Below, piece by piece: positions 48,081-57,404 of a DNA stretch of 63,027 nt. The DNA lies in NCBI RefSeq assembly GCF_030814115.1, contig NZ_JAUSUP010000011.1:1-63027 (forward strand), given 5' to 3'. Under the pieces are notes generated by a model. That model did no database searches and was not told where the DNA came from. It was given only the letters and a program-made list of their open reading frames with translations. Every line of letters begins with the position of its first letter. Positions within the stretch are counted from its first letter, which is position 1. The position numbers were made by a program, and so were the translations under genes. The DNA comes from Alkalibacillus filiformis. GTDB taxonomy: Bacteria > Bacillota > Bacilli > Bacillales > Alkalibacillaceae.

Positions 48081-48225
48081 GTTGGTATCAGGTGATCCGC
48101 TTTCGGTGGACGCTTGCCGCGGGCACGGCTCGAGCCTCCTCGGTCCAAAAGCGGGGCCTGTGGGGTCTCGAGACACGTGCTGTTCCCGCAGGCGTCGCCA
48201 CCTTCGCTCCTCACCTGAAACCAAC
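48081..48225. repeat. GC-rich 145-bp palindromic repeat with 15-bp terminal inverted repeats
   Basis: The ends, GTTGGTATCAGGTGA and TCACCTGAAACCAAC, are inverted repeats with one mismatch. Inside, GGTGG/CCACC, ACGC/GCGT, GCGGG/CCCGC and two CTCGAG blocks (48129, 48167) extend the fold into one long imperfect hairpin. GC content is far above that of its neighbours. I recall similar GC-rich intergenic palindromes in many Bacillaceae genomes, but cannot check the copy number here. Open frames across it on both strands are not credible genes. Confidence 0.7.
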
Positions 48226-48453
48226 TCTATGCTTTAACAGGATAACAAAAAAGCAACACCCATTGTTGCTGTTCCCGTTGGGAGTGTGGATTCCGTGTAG
48301 CACAGCTCACCTAAAGCACAACTTGCTATATGTTCATGTTTTAACTGCATTATCAAGCCCCCTTATTATTCTGTTATTAATACTAATAGAATCTTTTGAC
48401 GCAACCTTTCAAACGATACAAAAAAGGTGTTGCAGTTCCGAGGTTATCAAAAT
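48226..48453. other. Non-coding stretch with no recognised gene
   Basis: About 230 nt between the GC-rich repeat and the tRNA terminator. I see no gene with a ribosome binding site. GCAACACC (48254) and GGTGTTGC (48426) form an 8-bp inverted repeat about 165 nt apart, with A-runs beside each arm. This could be the remnant of a small mobile element or chance. Confidence 0.35.
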
Positions 48454-48486
48454 AAAAAACACGTCATAAATCTATGACGTGTTTTA
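48454..48486 (-). terminator. Terminator of the tRNA pair
   Basis: On the minus strand a 13-bp stem (AAAACACGTCATA and complement), 4-nt loop, then a U-run (A-run at 48454-48459 on the plus strand). Confidence 0.9.
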
Positions 48487-48491
48487 AGTAG

Positions 48492-48563
48492 TGACCCATA
48501 GGGGATTCGAACCCCTGTTACCGCCGTGAAAGGGCGGTGTCTTAACCACTTGACCAATGGGCC
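48492..48563 (-). tRNA. tRNA-Glu (anticodon TTC)
   Basis: A 72-nt cloverleaf on the minus strand. Acceptor GGCCCAT pairs with ATGGGTC, the anticodon loop reads CTTTCAC in a CCGCC/GGCGG stem, and the T-arm has GGTTCGAATCC. CCA is not encoded. It is the second gene of a Met-Glu pair, which also lies between yabR and spoIIE in B. subtilis. Confidence 0.95.
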
Positions 48564-48575
48564 TTCATATTAAAA

Positions 48576-48652
48576 TGGTAGCGGCGGAGGGGATCGAACC
48601 CCCGACCTCACGGGTATGAACCGTACGCTCTCGCCAGCTGAGCTACACCGCC
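48576..48652 (-). tRNA. tRNA-Met, elongator (anticodon CAT)
   Basis: A 77-nt tRNA on the minus strand with encoded CCA. The acceptor GGCGGTG opens with a normal first base pair, and the sequence is almost the same as the B. subtilis elongator tRNA-Met. The anticodon loop is TTCATAC. A T-arm GGTTCGATCCC is present. Confidence 0.95.
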
Positions 48653-48684
48653 ATGTGTTATTTCTCTTGTTGAGCACAAAAATT

Positions 48685-48713
48685 ATAGTACAACACGTTA
48701 TTTCACATGTCAA
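48685..48713 (-). promoter_or_regulatory. Sigma-A promoter of the tRNA pair
   Basis: On the minus strand a perfect TTGACA, 17-nt spacer, TACTAT; about 33 nt before the tRNA-Met gene. Confidence 0.6.
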
Positions 48714-48882
48714 CAATATTTTCATCTTTTCTTTAATAAAAATTCGATTGAGTTATACGAAAAAAGCTAACAGAAGCTAAAAACTGTTTTAAACCGCGCG
48801 ATCCTTCAGCATGAAAAGTGTAGAATAAAGTTATTTCATGAAGCTTATAAGTCGAATACTTTTTTTACCACTATCCTTTATT

Positions 48883-48910
48883 TTGACAAAGTTTTAGTCA
48901 TAAATATGTT
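48883..48910 (+). promoter_or_regulatory. spoIIE promoter with overlapping Spo0A-like box
   Basis: TTGACA, then TATGTT 16 nt later. The minus-strand sequence over the -35, TTGTCAAA, is one base off the Spo0A box TTGTCGAA. Another near-match (AGTCGAAT) lies at 48850. Spo0A-P activates spoIIE in B. subtilis. Confidence 0.4.
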
Positions 48911-48940
48911 TGAATTTTCATATAAAGGGGTGGTGACAAA

Positions 48941-51388
48941 ATGGAACGATTACTTAAAATGGCAGTCTTAGCTGATGGTTCAAAGATCCAGAAAATTAGT
49001 CAGTGGATCGCATCATTAAAAAGCTCTGTTAGCCAACTACTTTTTGCCCGTGGGGTTTTACTTTATATATTAAGCTTCTTTTTAGGACGAGCTATTGTAT
49101 TAACATCGATCTCTCCATTTGCTTTAGCATTTTTAGCAACTGCAATCATTGCAAAAAGGCAATTTGCTTTTCCGACATTTCTTTTTGCGGTAGCCGGGGC
49201 GATTACTGTTAGCTTTTCACACGCTTCTTATATTTTACTTTCAGGGTTAATTTTAATGATACTTTATAAGAAATGGGTCCACAAAGTAGAGAAGCGAATT
49301 AAATGGATGGCAGTGTCTACGTTCGTTAGTGTTGTAGTTGGTCGTTTAATTGTACAAGCTGTTGCAGGAACAGTGGTTATATACGATGTTGCAACCTTTG
49401 TGTTAGAGGCAGCTTTAGCTGGTTTTCTTGTTATGGTCTTTATTCAGTCTTATCCTTTTTTAAAACTTAAAGCGCCTCGCCTTAAACTAAAGGTCGAAGA
49501 AATGGTGTGTATTGTTATTTTATCAACGGCTGTCTTAACAGGGTTTGTCGGCCTCTCAATATATGAATTGTCGTTAGAACAAATAGGAGCGATGTACTTA
49601 GTTGTTATGGCTGCTTTTATTGCCGGAGCGACTGTTGGTTCTGCTGTTGGTGTTATGATCGGTTTAATGCTAAGTCTAGTAAGCGCTTTTCATTTATACC
49701 AAGTCAGTTTGCTAGCCCTCGCAGGTTTACTTGGTGGCTTAATGAAAGATGTTAATCGGTATGCTGTTACAATAGGGCTTTTCGTTTCAGCCTTTTTAAT
49801 CGGTATGTACAACATCGAAGTTATTCCATTTGAGCAACTATTATTACAAGCGGCTGTCGCAGCAGGTTTATTTATGTTAACGCCGAAAAGTTTAATTAGT
49901 AAAGTTGCGAAATACGTTCCAGGAACTGAAGAAGAGAAAGAGGAGAACGAACAGTATTTACAAAAAGTTCGTGATGCAACTGCTAGTCGTGTAGAACGTT
50001 TTTCAGAAATGTTTGAAGCGTTATCCCATAGTTTTGCTTATATTGATACAGACGGTAAGCCGAGTGATCCGAATAGTGATGTGGACGAATACTTAAGCCG
50101 AGTAACAGAGAAAACGTGTCAAACATGTTTAAAAAAGCACTCATGTTGGGTGAATAACTTCGACCGAACTTACCCTGTCTTACAACAAACGATTATGTCG
50201 ATTGAAGATAATGATACGTCCAATGTTAACTTTAATGTCGGCAAGCTTAAAAACTTCTGCGTTAAAAGTGATCAAGTTGTCGATCAAATGCGTTATGAGT
50301 TGTCTTACTACAAAGCGAATAAACGATTAAAGCAACAAGTGAAAGAAAGTAGGAAGTTTGTTTCTGAACAATTAAATGGTGTGTCAGAAGTGATGAACAA
50401 TTTTGCGAAAGAAATGGTGAAAGAACGAGAAGAGTATTTTTGGCATGAGCAAGAAATTCGTAGAATACTAGAAGCTCACCATTTTTCTCTGGAACATTTA
50501 GAGTTGTTTTCTATTGAGAAAGGAAATGTTGATATTGAGATGACGGTTTATTTTAACGATTACCGAGGTGAAGGCGAGAAGTTAATTGCGCCTCTCTTAT
50601 CGGATTTGTTAGAGGAAACAGTTGTCGTAGAAGATGAACAATCAGTAAATGAACGGAATGGAGATCGTACCTTTACATTTAGTTCGGTGAAAAATTATCA
50701 GCTTAGCTCAGGTGTAGCACATGCAGCGAAAAAAGGGAACTTTTTATCAGGTGATAGTTATTTAATGCTAGAGCTAGGAAAAAGTCGTTTCGCTTTAGCG
50801 ATCAGTGATGGAATGGGTAATGGTGAACGTGCTTATTTAGAAAGCTCTGAGACATTGAAGTTACTTAAACAAATTTTACAATCAGGTATAAATGAGCAAG
50901 TCGCGCTACAATCCATTAATTCTATCTTATCGTTAAGAACTTCAGATGAGATTTACGCGACATTAGATTTAGCATTCATTGATTTACAAGAACCGCACGC
51001 CAACTTTTTAAAGATTGGCGCGATGGTTAGTTATATAAAACGAGGAAGTTCAGTGTACCCTGTAGAGTCCGGTAACTTACCAATCGGTATTTTAGAAGAG
51101 TTTGATGTAGAACCCGTCCGTGAAGAGTTAAAAGATGGTGACCTATTAATTATGGTCAGTGACGGCATATTAGAATCGATGAACTTTAGCGAAAATCGGG
51201 AAGCGTGGTTAAAGCGTAAAATCCGAGAACTTGAAACGGACGACCCACAAGCAGTAGCAGATTTAGTATTAGAAGAGACGATTCGAAATAATCATGGTCA
51301 TATCATTGATGATATGACAGTACTAGTTACGAAGGTCGAGAAAAGCAGACCGAAATGGGCTTCTTTCTCTTCTGTCGCATCTGTCTAG
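48941..51388 (+). CDS. spoIIE: Stage II sporulation protein E (serine phosphatase)
   Basis: An 815-aa protein (827 in B. subtilis). About ten transmembrane segments fill residues 35-325, a central FtsZ-interacting and oligomerisation region follows (330-590), and a PP2C phosphatase domain ends it (590-810; AISDGMGNGERA near 620, VSDGILESM near 735). It dephosphorylates SpoIIAA and so frees sigma-F in the forespore, and it helps polar division. Ribosome binding site AAGGGGTGGTG. Spo0A-type promoter upstream. Confidence 0.96.
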   Translation: MERLLKMAVLADGSKIQKISQWIASLKSSVSQLLFARGVLLYILSFFLGRAIVLTSISPFALAFLATAIIAKRQFAFPTFLFAVAGAITVSFSHASYILLSGLILMILYKKWVHKVEKRIKWMAVSTFVSVVVGRLIVQAVAGTVVIYDVATFVLEAALAGFLVMVFIQSYPFLKLKAPRLKLKVEEMVCIVILSTAVLTGFVGLSIYELSLEQIGAMYLVVMAAFIAGATVGSAVGVMIGLMLSLVSAFHLYQVSLLALAGLLGGLMKDVNRYAVTIGLFVSAFLIGMYNIEVIPFEQLLLQAAVAAGLFMLTPKSLISKVAKYVPGTEEEKEENEQYLQKVRDATASRVERFSEMFEALSHSFAYIDTDGKPSDPNSDVDEYLSRVTEKTCQTCLKKHSCWVNNFDRTYPVLQQTIMSIEDNDTSNVNFNVGKLKNFCVKSDQVVDQMRYELSYYKANKRLKQQVKESRKFVSEQLNGVSEVMNNFAKEMVKEREEYFWHEQEIRRILEAHHFSLEHLELFSIEKGNVDIEMTVYFNDYRGEGEKLIAPLLSDLLEETVVVEDEQSVNERNGDRTFTFSSVKNYQLSSGVAHAAKKGNFLSGDSYLMLELGKSRFALAISDGMGNGERAYLESSETLKLLKQILQSGINEQVALQSINSILSLRTSDEIYATLDLAFIDLQEPHANFLKIGAMVSYIKRGSSVYPVESGNLPIGILEEFDVEPVREELKDGDLLIMVSDGILESMNFSENREAWLKRKIRELETDDPQAVADLVLEETIRNNHGHIIDDMTVLVTKVEKSRPKWASFSSVASV

Positions 51389-51393
51389 CTGAC

Positions 51394-51423
51394 GTATATT
51401 CTCCTCATTTCATGTCAACAATG
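51394..51423 (+). promoter_or_regulatory. Sigma-F promoter of yabS-yabT
   Basis: GTATA, 15-nt spacer, GTCAACAATG. All specified bases of the consensus GYATA-15-GGNNANAHTR match apart from the second G of the -10. yabS and yabT are sigma-F genes in B. subtilis. Confidence 0.7.
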
Positions 51424-51451
51424 GTTATAGCAAAAAAGAGGAGGCGTTTGT

Positions 51452-52201
51452 ATGAATAAAGGTACGGTTAGTCAAATTCTATTAATTACAGACGGGTGTT
51501 CAAACCAAGGTGAAGACCCGGTATCTGTTAGTCAGCAAATTGCACAAGAGGGAATTACCGTCAATGTCATAGGTGTACTAGAAGATGATCAAACAGAAGA
51601 TCCAACTGGTTTACAAGAAGTTAATGATATTGCAGAAGCAGGTGGTGGCATTAGCCGAATTGTTTATGCTGATGATTTATCTGAAACAGTACAAATGGTA
51701 ACGAAGCAAGCGATGAACCAAACGATTCAAGGATATGTAAATAAAGAACTACAACAGATCTTCGGTAAGGAAACCGATGAAGAGTCTTTACCTCCAGAAA
51801 CGAGAGGCGAAGTACAAGAGGTGATGGAAGAACTAGGTGAAACATGTGACTTAAAAGTACTCGTATTAGTCGATACGAGTGCCAGTATGCAAAATAAAAT
51901 GTCTTCTGTTAAAGAATCGTTAGATGATTTAATTTTAAGCTTGGATGCTCGTGCTGGCTCACATTACTTCTCGATCTACCAATTCCCGACGAGAAAGAAA
52001 GTCGTAAAAGAATTGCTAGATTGGACAAATGATGGGGACCGTTTGGCTAAAGTGTTTCCTAAGTTCGCAGTTGGAGGTATTACGCCAACAGGAACGGCTT
52101 TGAAAGAAGCAGCTAAAGCCTTCCATATCAGTATGGGCGATGAAGTTATGAGAGGAGCGGCATACGATGTCGTCGATTCATCCTACCGTCAGTCTTTATA
52201 A
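51452..52201 (+). CDS. yabS: von Willebrand factor A domain protein (YabS)
   Basis: A 249-aa soluble protein. The C-terminal half shows a vWA domain with a MIDAS-like motif DTSASMQ, and a second acidic, weaker vWA-like motif (ITDGCSNQGED) is at the N-terminus. Its role in the forespore is not known. Start after GAGGAGG. It overlaps yabT by 35 nt and shares its sigma-F-type promoter. Confidence 0.85.
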   Translation: MNKGTVSQILLITDGCSNQGEDPVSVSQQIAQEGITVNVIGVLEDDQTEDPTGLQEVNDIAEAGGGISRIVYADDLSETVQMVTKQAMNQTIQGYVNKELQQIFGKETDEESLPPETRGEVQEVMEELGETCDLKVLVLVDTSASMQNKMSSVKESLDDLILSLDARAGSHYFSIYQFPTRKKVVKELLDWTNDGDRLAKVFPKFAVGGITPTGTALKEAAKAFHISMGDEVMRGAAYDVVDSSYRQSL

Positions 52202-53108
52202 AGGTGATCGCATTCAAGGTGTTTGGAACCACAAGCAATATCGAATAGAACGCTTGCTAGGTGAGGGAGCTAGAGGGTCGACTTATCTAGCTTCTATTAA
52301 TCAAAGCTTAGTGGCTTTAAAAATTAGTAAAGACCCAGCTGTTATTACAGCAGAATCCAATGTACTAAGGAAATTTAGGAAGGCCCAGGGCGTGAAGCTT
52401 GGGCCTTCTTTGTTAGATGTAGATGACAGTTATATAAGACAAGGTGAGAAGTATAGTTTTTACGTCATGGAATATGTTCAAGGACGTACACTGAGTGAAC
52501 ATTTCTCCTCTATAGGGTTAAAATGGTTAGGTCAAATTACTTCAGAGTTACTAAAAGCATTGCATCAGCTTCATCTACTTGGGTTTGTATTTGGAGATTT
52601 GAAACCCGATAACATTATAATTGAGCAACAAACAAAGCAAGTGAGATTAGTCGATGTCGGTGGTGTAACTCAAATAGGAAGAGGAATTAGAGAATATACG
52701 ACCTTTTATGATCGAGGCTATTGGCGTTTAGGGAGCCGTAAAGCAGATCCTAAATACGATTTGTTCTCCTTAGCAATTTGTATGATTCAAGCAGACCCTT
52801 CAAACCGTTTAAAAGTAGCGAGTCAGAATCGAGATGTGCTAAAAGTGTTAGCAGCTAGTCAAATGGTCACACCATTCCAATCTGTTATAAAGAAAGCTTT
52901 GTTGGGGAAACATGCAAACGCACTAGCGATGAAAAGAGAAATCGACTATGTAACTAAACGGTTACCAGTAGCTACTCAAGCACAAAACAACGTAAAGACT
53001 TTGCTTAGGAAAGGAAAAGGCGATATAGACCGTGCTGAAGTTATTAGCATTTCATCGCTTGTCGGTATACACTTATCTGTTCTTTATTTAATTTTGCAAG
53101 CATTATAG
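52167..53108 (+). CDS. yabT: Hanks-type serine/threonine kinase YabT
   Basis: A 313-aa short eukaryote-like kinase. A Gly-rich loop (GEGARGSTYLA) and a catalytic loop GDLKPDNI are present, followed by VDVGG in the place of the DFG motif. One transmembrane segment lies at the C-terminus (about 292-312). In B. subtilis YabT is activated by DNA and phosphorylates RecA and AbrB in sporulation. abrB is in this window. Start ATG has GAGGAGC upstream, inside yabS. Confidence 0.9.
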   Translation: MSSIHPTVSLYKGDRIQGVWNHKQYRIERLLGEGARGSTYLASINQSLVALKISKDPAVITAESNVLRKFRKAQGVKLGPSLLDVDDSYIRQGEKYSFYVMEYVQGRTLSEHFSSIGLKWLGQITSELLKALHQLHLLGFVFGDLKPDNIIIEQQTKQVRLVDVGGVTQIGRGIREYTTFYDRGYWRLGSRKADPKYDLFSLAICMIQADPSNRLKVASQNRDVLKVLAASQMVTPFQSVIKKALLGKHANALAMKREIDYVTKRLPVATQAQNNVKTLLRKGKGDIDRAEVISISSLVGIHLSVLYLILQAL

Positions 53109-53189
53109 TTCTGTTGATTGAATAGTGTGTTGTCATAATGGTACGATAAACAAGTAATCAAATTGTAGGTAAAAGGCGGCTTTAGTTAC

Positions 53190-54557
53190 ATGAAAGAAGA
53201 TGTTCTAAGCTTTAGTGAACAATATAATTTATTCAATCAAGGGGACCATTTGTTTTTAGCTGTCTCAGGTGGTATCGACTCAATGGCGATGCTACATTTT
53301 TTTGCTGAAATTAAGCAACATTGGGATTTGAACTTAACAACATTAACAATTGACCACCAGCTACGCCAAAGTGAGTCAGAAGCGGACACTCGGTTTGTGA
53401 AAGAACAATCTGAAGCGTTAGGGATTCCGTGTGAAGTTATTTCCGTTGATGTAAAAGGTTATCAAAAGAAGTATCAAGTTGGTGTTCAAGAAGCGGCTAG
53501 AGTGTTACGGTATGATGCTTTCAGAAAGTACGTAGATCCTAGAGGGAAACTAGTATTAGCTCATCATGGTGATGACCAAGTTGAAACGATGTATATGCAA
53601 TTGACTAAAGGGTTAGTACCGACTGGGATGAAAGCTTCACGTTCTTTGTATTCGATGAACGTTATTAGGCCTTTTTTATCTATCGCGAAAAAAGATATAA
53701 CAACGTATATGGCTGAACGAGGGTTATCTCATAGAGAAGATCCTACAAATAAAGAGGATCAATACACCCGTAACCGATTCAGACATCATTTATTACCATT
53801 TATAAAACAAGAAAATAATAATATACATAGAAGTGTTAGACGTGTACATGAACAGTTAAGTGAGGACGAGGAATTGTTAACTAAGTTAGCTGAAAATGAA
53901 TTGGGATTGTTCAGCCAATTTTGTGAACAAAAAGTGACCTTTTCAATTAAATCTTTTGTGAGCTTGCCTCAACCTTTACAAAGGAGAGGCTTTCATCTAA
54001 TATTAAACTATCTTAGTGTAAACACGAATAGGTATCAAGATTTTTACCCTTCCTTTTTAGATTGGCTATCATCTAACCAACCAAACAGTACATGGTCTCC
54101 TAACGAAGAGTGGCGTGCAATAAAGTCATATGATGAATGCACGATTACAGTGGAGAGTTTTGAAGTTTTAAAGCCGTATAACATCGTACTAAATTTAGAT
54201 GAAAAGGCTACATTACCTAATGGATGGACTTTATCTGTAAGATTACACGATCGTTATGAACAGCTAGATGATTTAAACCATCAACTGTTGATTAATGTAG
54301 AAGAATCAGACTTACCACTAACTGTTAGGACTCGGAATCCTGGAGATCGAGTGAAACCTTTAGGGTTAAAAGGAAGTAAAAAGGTAAAAGATATATTTAT
54401 TGATGAAAAAATCCCGAAAATGAAAAGGGATTCTTGGCCTATAGTCGAAAGTAAACAAGGGGAAATCATTTGGGTTCCTTTTATAGTGAAGAGTGAATTT
54501 GTCAGTCGATCTGGCGCTTTGAAATTAAAACTGACCATAGAAGGTGAACAGGATTAG
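53190..54557 (+). CDS. tilS: tRNA(Ile)-lysidine synthase
   Basis: A 455-aa PP-loop ATPase that turns C34 of tRNA-Ile(CAU) into lysidine. The loop SGGIDS is at residues 26-31. The N-terminal ATPase domain (about 1-215) is followed by the substrate-binding and C-terminal TilS domains ([18 protein letters not shown] near 385-402). The ribosome binding site is weak (AAGGCGG). 11 nt separate it from hpt, the normal partner. Confidence 0.96.
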   Translation: MKEDVLSFSEQYNLFNQGDHLFLAVSGGIDSMAMLHFFAEIKQHWDLNLTTLTIDHQLRQSESEADTRFVKEQSEALGIPCEVISVDVKGYQKKYQVGVQEAARVLRYDAFRKYVDPRGKLVLAHHGDDQVETMYMQLTKGLVPTGMKASRSLYSMNVIRPFLSIAKKDITTYMAERGLSHREDPTNKEDQYTRNRFRHHLLPFIKQENNNIHRSVRRVHEQLSEDEELLTKLAENELGLFSQFCEQKVTFSIKSFVSLPQPLQRRGFHLILNYLSVNTNRYQDFYPSFLDWLSSNQPNSTWSPNEEWRAIKSYDECTITVESFEVLKPYNIVLNLDEKATLPNGWTLSVRLHDRYEQLDDLNHQLLINVEESDLPLTVRTRNPGDRVKPLGLKGSKKVKDIFIDEKIPKMKRDSWPIVESKQGEIIWVPFIVKSEFVSRSGALKLKLTIEGEQD

Positions 54558-54568
54558 GGGGATTCATA

Positions 54569-55105
54569 GTGCATAACGAAATTAAAGAAGTTCTAATTTC
54601 TGAAGAAGAAATTCAGAAAAAAGCTGAAGAACTTGGGGCTCAGATTACGAGAGAGTTTAATGGAAAGTTCCCGCTTGCTGTCGGTGTTCTTAAAGGTGCT
54701 ATGCCATTTATGAACGATTTGCTAAAGCGAGTTGAAACACATGTTGAGATTGATTTTATGGATGTCTCTAGCTATGGTGGCGGTATGGAGTCATCAGGTG
54801 AAGTAAGAATTGTAAAAGACCTTGACACTCAAGTTAAAGGGCGCGATTTGTTAATTATTGAAGATATTATCGACAGTGGTTTGACGTTAAGTTACTTAGT
54901 TGATTTATTTAAGTACCGTCAAGCGAGGTCAATTACGATCGTTACACTTTTAGACAAGCCTTCAGGTCGCAAAGGCGATATTTTTGCTGATATTGTAGGT
55001 TTTGAAGTACCTGATGCTTTTGTTGTCGGTTATGGTTTGGATTATGAAGAGAAGTATCGTAACTTGCCATATATTGGAGTTTTAAAAGAAGAAATATATT
55101 CGTAA
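54569..55105 (+). CDS. hpt: Hypoxanthine-guanine phosphoribosyltransferase
   Basis: A 178-aa purine salvage enzyme. The PRPP loop [13 protein letters not shown] and the [10 protein letters not shown] flexible loop are present. It makes IMP and GMP from the free bases. In Bacillaceae the protein also interacts with TilS. GTG start after TTAGGGGG. It lies between tilS and ftsH as in most Firmicutes. Confidence 0.96.
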   Translation: MHNEIKEVLISEEEIQKKAEELGAQITREFNGKFPLAVGVLKGAMPFMNDLLKRVETHVEIDFMDVSSYGGGMESSGEVRIVKDLDTQVKGRDLLIIEDIIDSGLTLSYLVDLFKYRQARSITIVTLLDKPSGRKGDIFADIVGFEVPDAFVVGYGLDYEEKYRNLPYIGVLKEEIYS

Positions 55106-55147
55106 GTCTTTAATATAAATAGCTAGTAGGATTTACATAGCTATTGT

Positions 55148-55177
55148 TTGAGTCATGAAAAAAAATTGTGATAGTAT
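55148..55177 (+). promoter_or_regulatory. Possible ftsH promoter
   Basis: TTGAGT, 18-nt spacer, TAGTAT. A small hairpin ATAGCTA/TAGCTAT (55118-55143) lies before it. Confidence 0.35.
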
Positions 55178-55211
55178 TAGTTTAGTTTTGTCGCTTAGGA
55201 GGAGGTAAGAG

Positions 55212-57239
55212 ATGAATCGGGTTTTCCGAAATACCATATTTTACTTAATTATTTTTCTAGTTGTCATCGCAATTATCGGTATGTTAAATGATCCGAGTCC
55301 AGAAACAGAAGAGCTCAATTATAATGAGTTTCAAGAAGCTCTAGAAACTGGTCAAATAGAAGAGATGACATTACAGTACACGAATTTTGCGTATGATGTT
55401 CGTGGTGAGTATAGATCGCCTGAAACGAATCAATTAGAAGAGTTTAGAGCAGAAATTCCATCAACTGAAGATACAGTGAATAATGTGATGGACCTTGCTA
55501 CTGAGCAAGGATTAGTTAGTGTAGAAGCAGCGGAAGAGCCAAGTGCTTGGGCTCGTTTCTTTACAACATTAATTCCATTTTTAATTATTTTCATTCTTTT
55601 CTTCTTCTTACTTAGCCAAATGCAAGGCGGCGGTGGCCGTATGATGAACTTTGGTAAGAGTAAGGCGAAGATGTATACAGAAGATAAGAAGAAGACGAAG
55701 TTTGATGAAGTAGCAGGTGCTGATGAAGAGAAACAAGAGTTAGTAGAGGTTGTAGAATTCTTAAAAGACCCAAGGAAGTTCTCTGAATTAGGTGCGCGTA
55801 TTCCGAAAGGTGTTTTACTAGTTGGACCTCCGGGTACTGGTAAGACATTACTAGCTAAAGCGGTAGCTGGTGAAGCGGGAGTGCCATTCTTCTCTATTAG
55901 TGGTTCTGACTTCGTAGAAATGTTTGTTGGTGTTGGTGCTTCACGTGTACGTGACTTATTCGAAAATGCGAAGAAAAACGCGCCTTGTATCATATTCATT
56001 GATGAAATCGATGCAGTCGGTCGTCAACGTGGTGCTGGTGTAGGTGGCGGTCACGATGAACGTGAACAAACGTTAAACCAGCTGCTAGTTGAAATGGATG
56101 GCTTCGGCGTTAACGAAGGAATCATTATGATGGCAGCAACGAACCGTCCTGACATCTTAGACCCAGCCTTACTACGTCCTGGTCGTTTTGACCGTCAAAT
56201 TCCGGTTAACACACCAGATGTTAAGGGTCGACAAGAAGTATTACAAGTACATGCTAGAAACAAGCCACTAGGTGAATCAGTAGACCTTAAAGCGATTGCT
56301 TTAAGAACGCCTGGTTTCTCTGGTGCAGACTTAGAAAACTTACTAAACGAAGCAGCATTAGTCGCTGCGCGTTCCAATGTTAAGAAGATTGAAATGGAAC
56401 ACGTCGATGAAGCAATTGATCGTGTCATTGCTGGTCCGGCTAAGAAGAGTCGTGTCATTTCCGAGAAGGAGAAAAACATTGTGGCTTACCACGAGAGTGG
56501 ACACACTGTTATTGGCATGGTGTTAGACGAAGCTGATATGGTTCACAAAGTAACCATCGTACCAAGAGGTCAAGCAGGCGGTTATGCCGTGATGTTACCT
56601 AAAGAAGATCGTTACTTCCAGACGAAACCAGAGTTGCTTGATAAAATTACAGGCCTCTTAGGTGGACGTGTGGCAGAAGAGATTATCTTCGGTGAAGCAA
56701 GTACAGGTGCACACAACGACTTCCAACGTGCCACAGGTATTGCGCGTAAGATGGTAACTGAGTTTGGAATGAGTGATAAACTTGGACCGATACAGTTTGG
56801 CAGCACAGGAGGTCAAGTATTCTTAGGTAAGGATATTCAAAACGAGCCAAACTATAGTGATCAAATTGCTTATGTAATTGACCAAGAAGTTCAAAGTATT
56901 ATTAAATCTTGTTATGCACGTGCGAAAGAGATCTTAACAGAAAATCAGGAGCAGTTAGAGTTAATCGCGAAGACGTTACTAGAAGTAGAAACGTTAGACG
57001 CACGTCAAATTAAAGGTCTGTTTGAAGATGGTGTACTTCCTGAGCCTATAGAAGAGGATGTGGATGAAAGTCCAAGTCAGCCTACTTCAGATGAGGAAAA
57101 GGAAGACGCAACAGAAACAGACCAGGAACAATCTGATTCTGATGTAAAAGTTAATATTCAATCACAAGAAGAGCAAGAAACGCATAACGACGAAACATCT
57201 GAAGAAAATAAAGACGATGAAGACCGTCGTAAAGAGTAA
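55212..57239 (+). CDS. ftsH: ATP-dependent zinc metalloprotease FtsH
   Basis: A 675-aa membrane protease. Two transmembrane segments (about 7-27 and 112-132) enclose an extracellular domain. The AAA ATPase follows with Walker A GPPGTGKT at about 206, and the zinc site HESGH at 427-431. The last 60 residues are a very acidic, Glu- and Asp-rich tail that is longer than in B. subtilis (637 aa total). It degrades membrane and regulatory proteins and is needed for sporulation. Ribosome binding site AGGAGGAGG. Confidence 0.97.
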   Translation: MNRVFRNTIFYLIIFLVVIAIIGMLNDPSPETEELNYNEFQEALETGQIEEMTLQYTNFAYDVRGEYRSPETNQLEEFRAEIPSTEDTVNNVMDLATEQGLVSVEAAEEPSAWARFFTTLIPFLIIFILFFFLLSQMQGGGGRMMNFGKSKAKMYTEDKKKTKFDEVAGADEEKQELVEVVEFLKDPRKFSELGARIPKGVLLVGPPGTGKTLLAKAVAGEAGVPFFSISGSDFVEMFVGVGASRVRDLFENAKKNAPCIIFIDEIDAVGRQRGAGVGGGHDEREQTLNQLLVEMDGFGVNEGIIMMAATNRPDILDPALLRPGRFDRQIPVNTPDVKGRQEVLQVHARNKPLGESVDLKAIALRTPGFSGADLENLLNEAALVAARSNVKKIEMEHVDEAIDRVIAGPAKKSRVISEKEKNIVAYHESGHTVIGMVLDEADMVHKVTIVPRGQAGGYAVMLPKEDRYFQTKPELLDKITGLLGGRVAEEIIFGEASTGAHNDFQRATGIARKMVTEFGMSDKLGPIQFGSTGGQVFLGKDIQNEPNYSDQIAYVIDQEVQSIIKSCYARAKEILTENQEQLELIAKTLLEVETLDARQIKGLFEDGVLPEPIEEDVDESPSQPTSDEEKEDATETDQEQSDSDVKVNIQSQEEQETHNDETSEENKDDEDRRKE

Positions 57240-57253
57240 TTAATATCACCAAG

Positions 57254-57286
57254 AACTACCTCCTAACATTAGGGGGTAGTTTTTTA
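57254..57286 (+). terminator. Terminator of ftsH
   Basis: A 13-bp stem (AACTACCTCCTAA with TTAGGGGGTAGTT, one wobble), 2-nt loop, then six T. Confidence 0.9.
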
Positions 57287-57404
57287 TGTCTAAGTGTAGT
57301 AGGTTTGGCGACATTTTTAATATTTTTTATGATATGATTTACGGTGAGTAAATTTTACGTTTAAATTTAAAATAATATAAAGGTTAAAGAAATGGTGTGA
57401 ACTT

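Noticed and set aside
47834-48214. 126-codon open frame on the minus strand across the yabR terminator and the GC-rich repeat
   Set aside because: It overlaps the yabR coding end and a terminator, has no ribosome binding site and the composition of a repeat in translation.
48092-48469. 125-codon open frame on the plus strand over the repeat and the tRNA terminator
   Set aside because: No ribosome binding site, low-complexity Cys/Arg/Leu content, and it runs into a terminator for the other strand.
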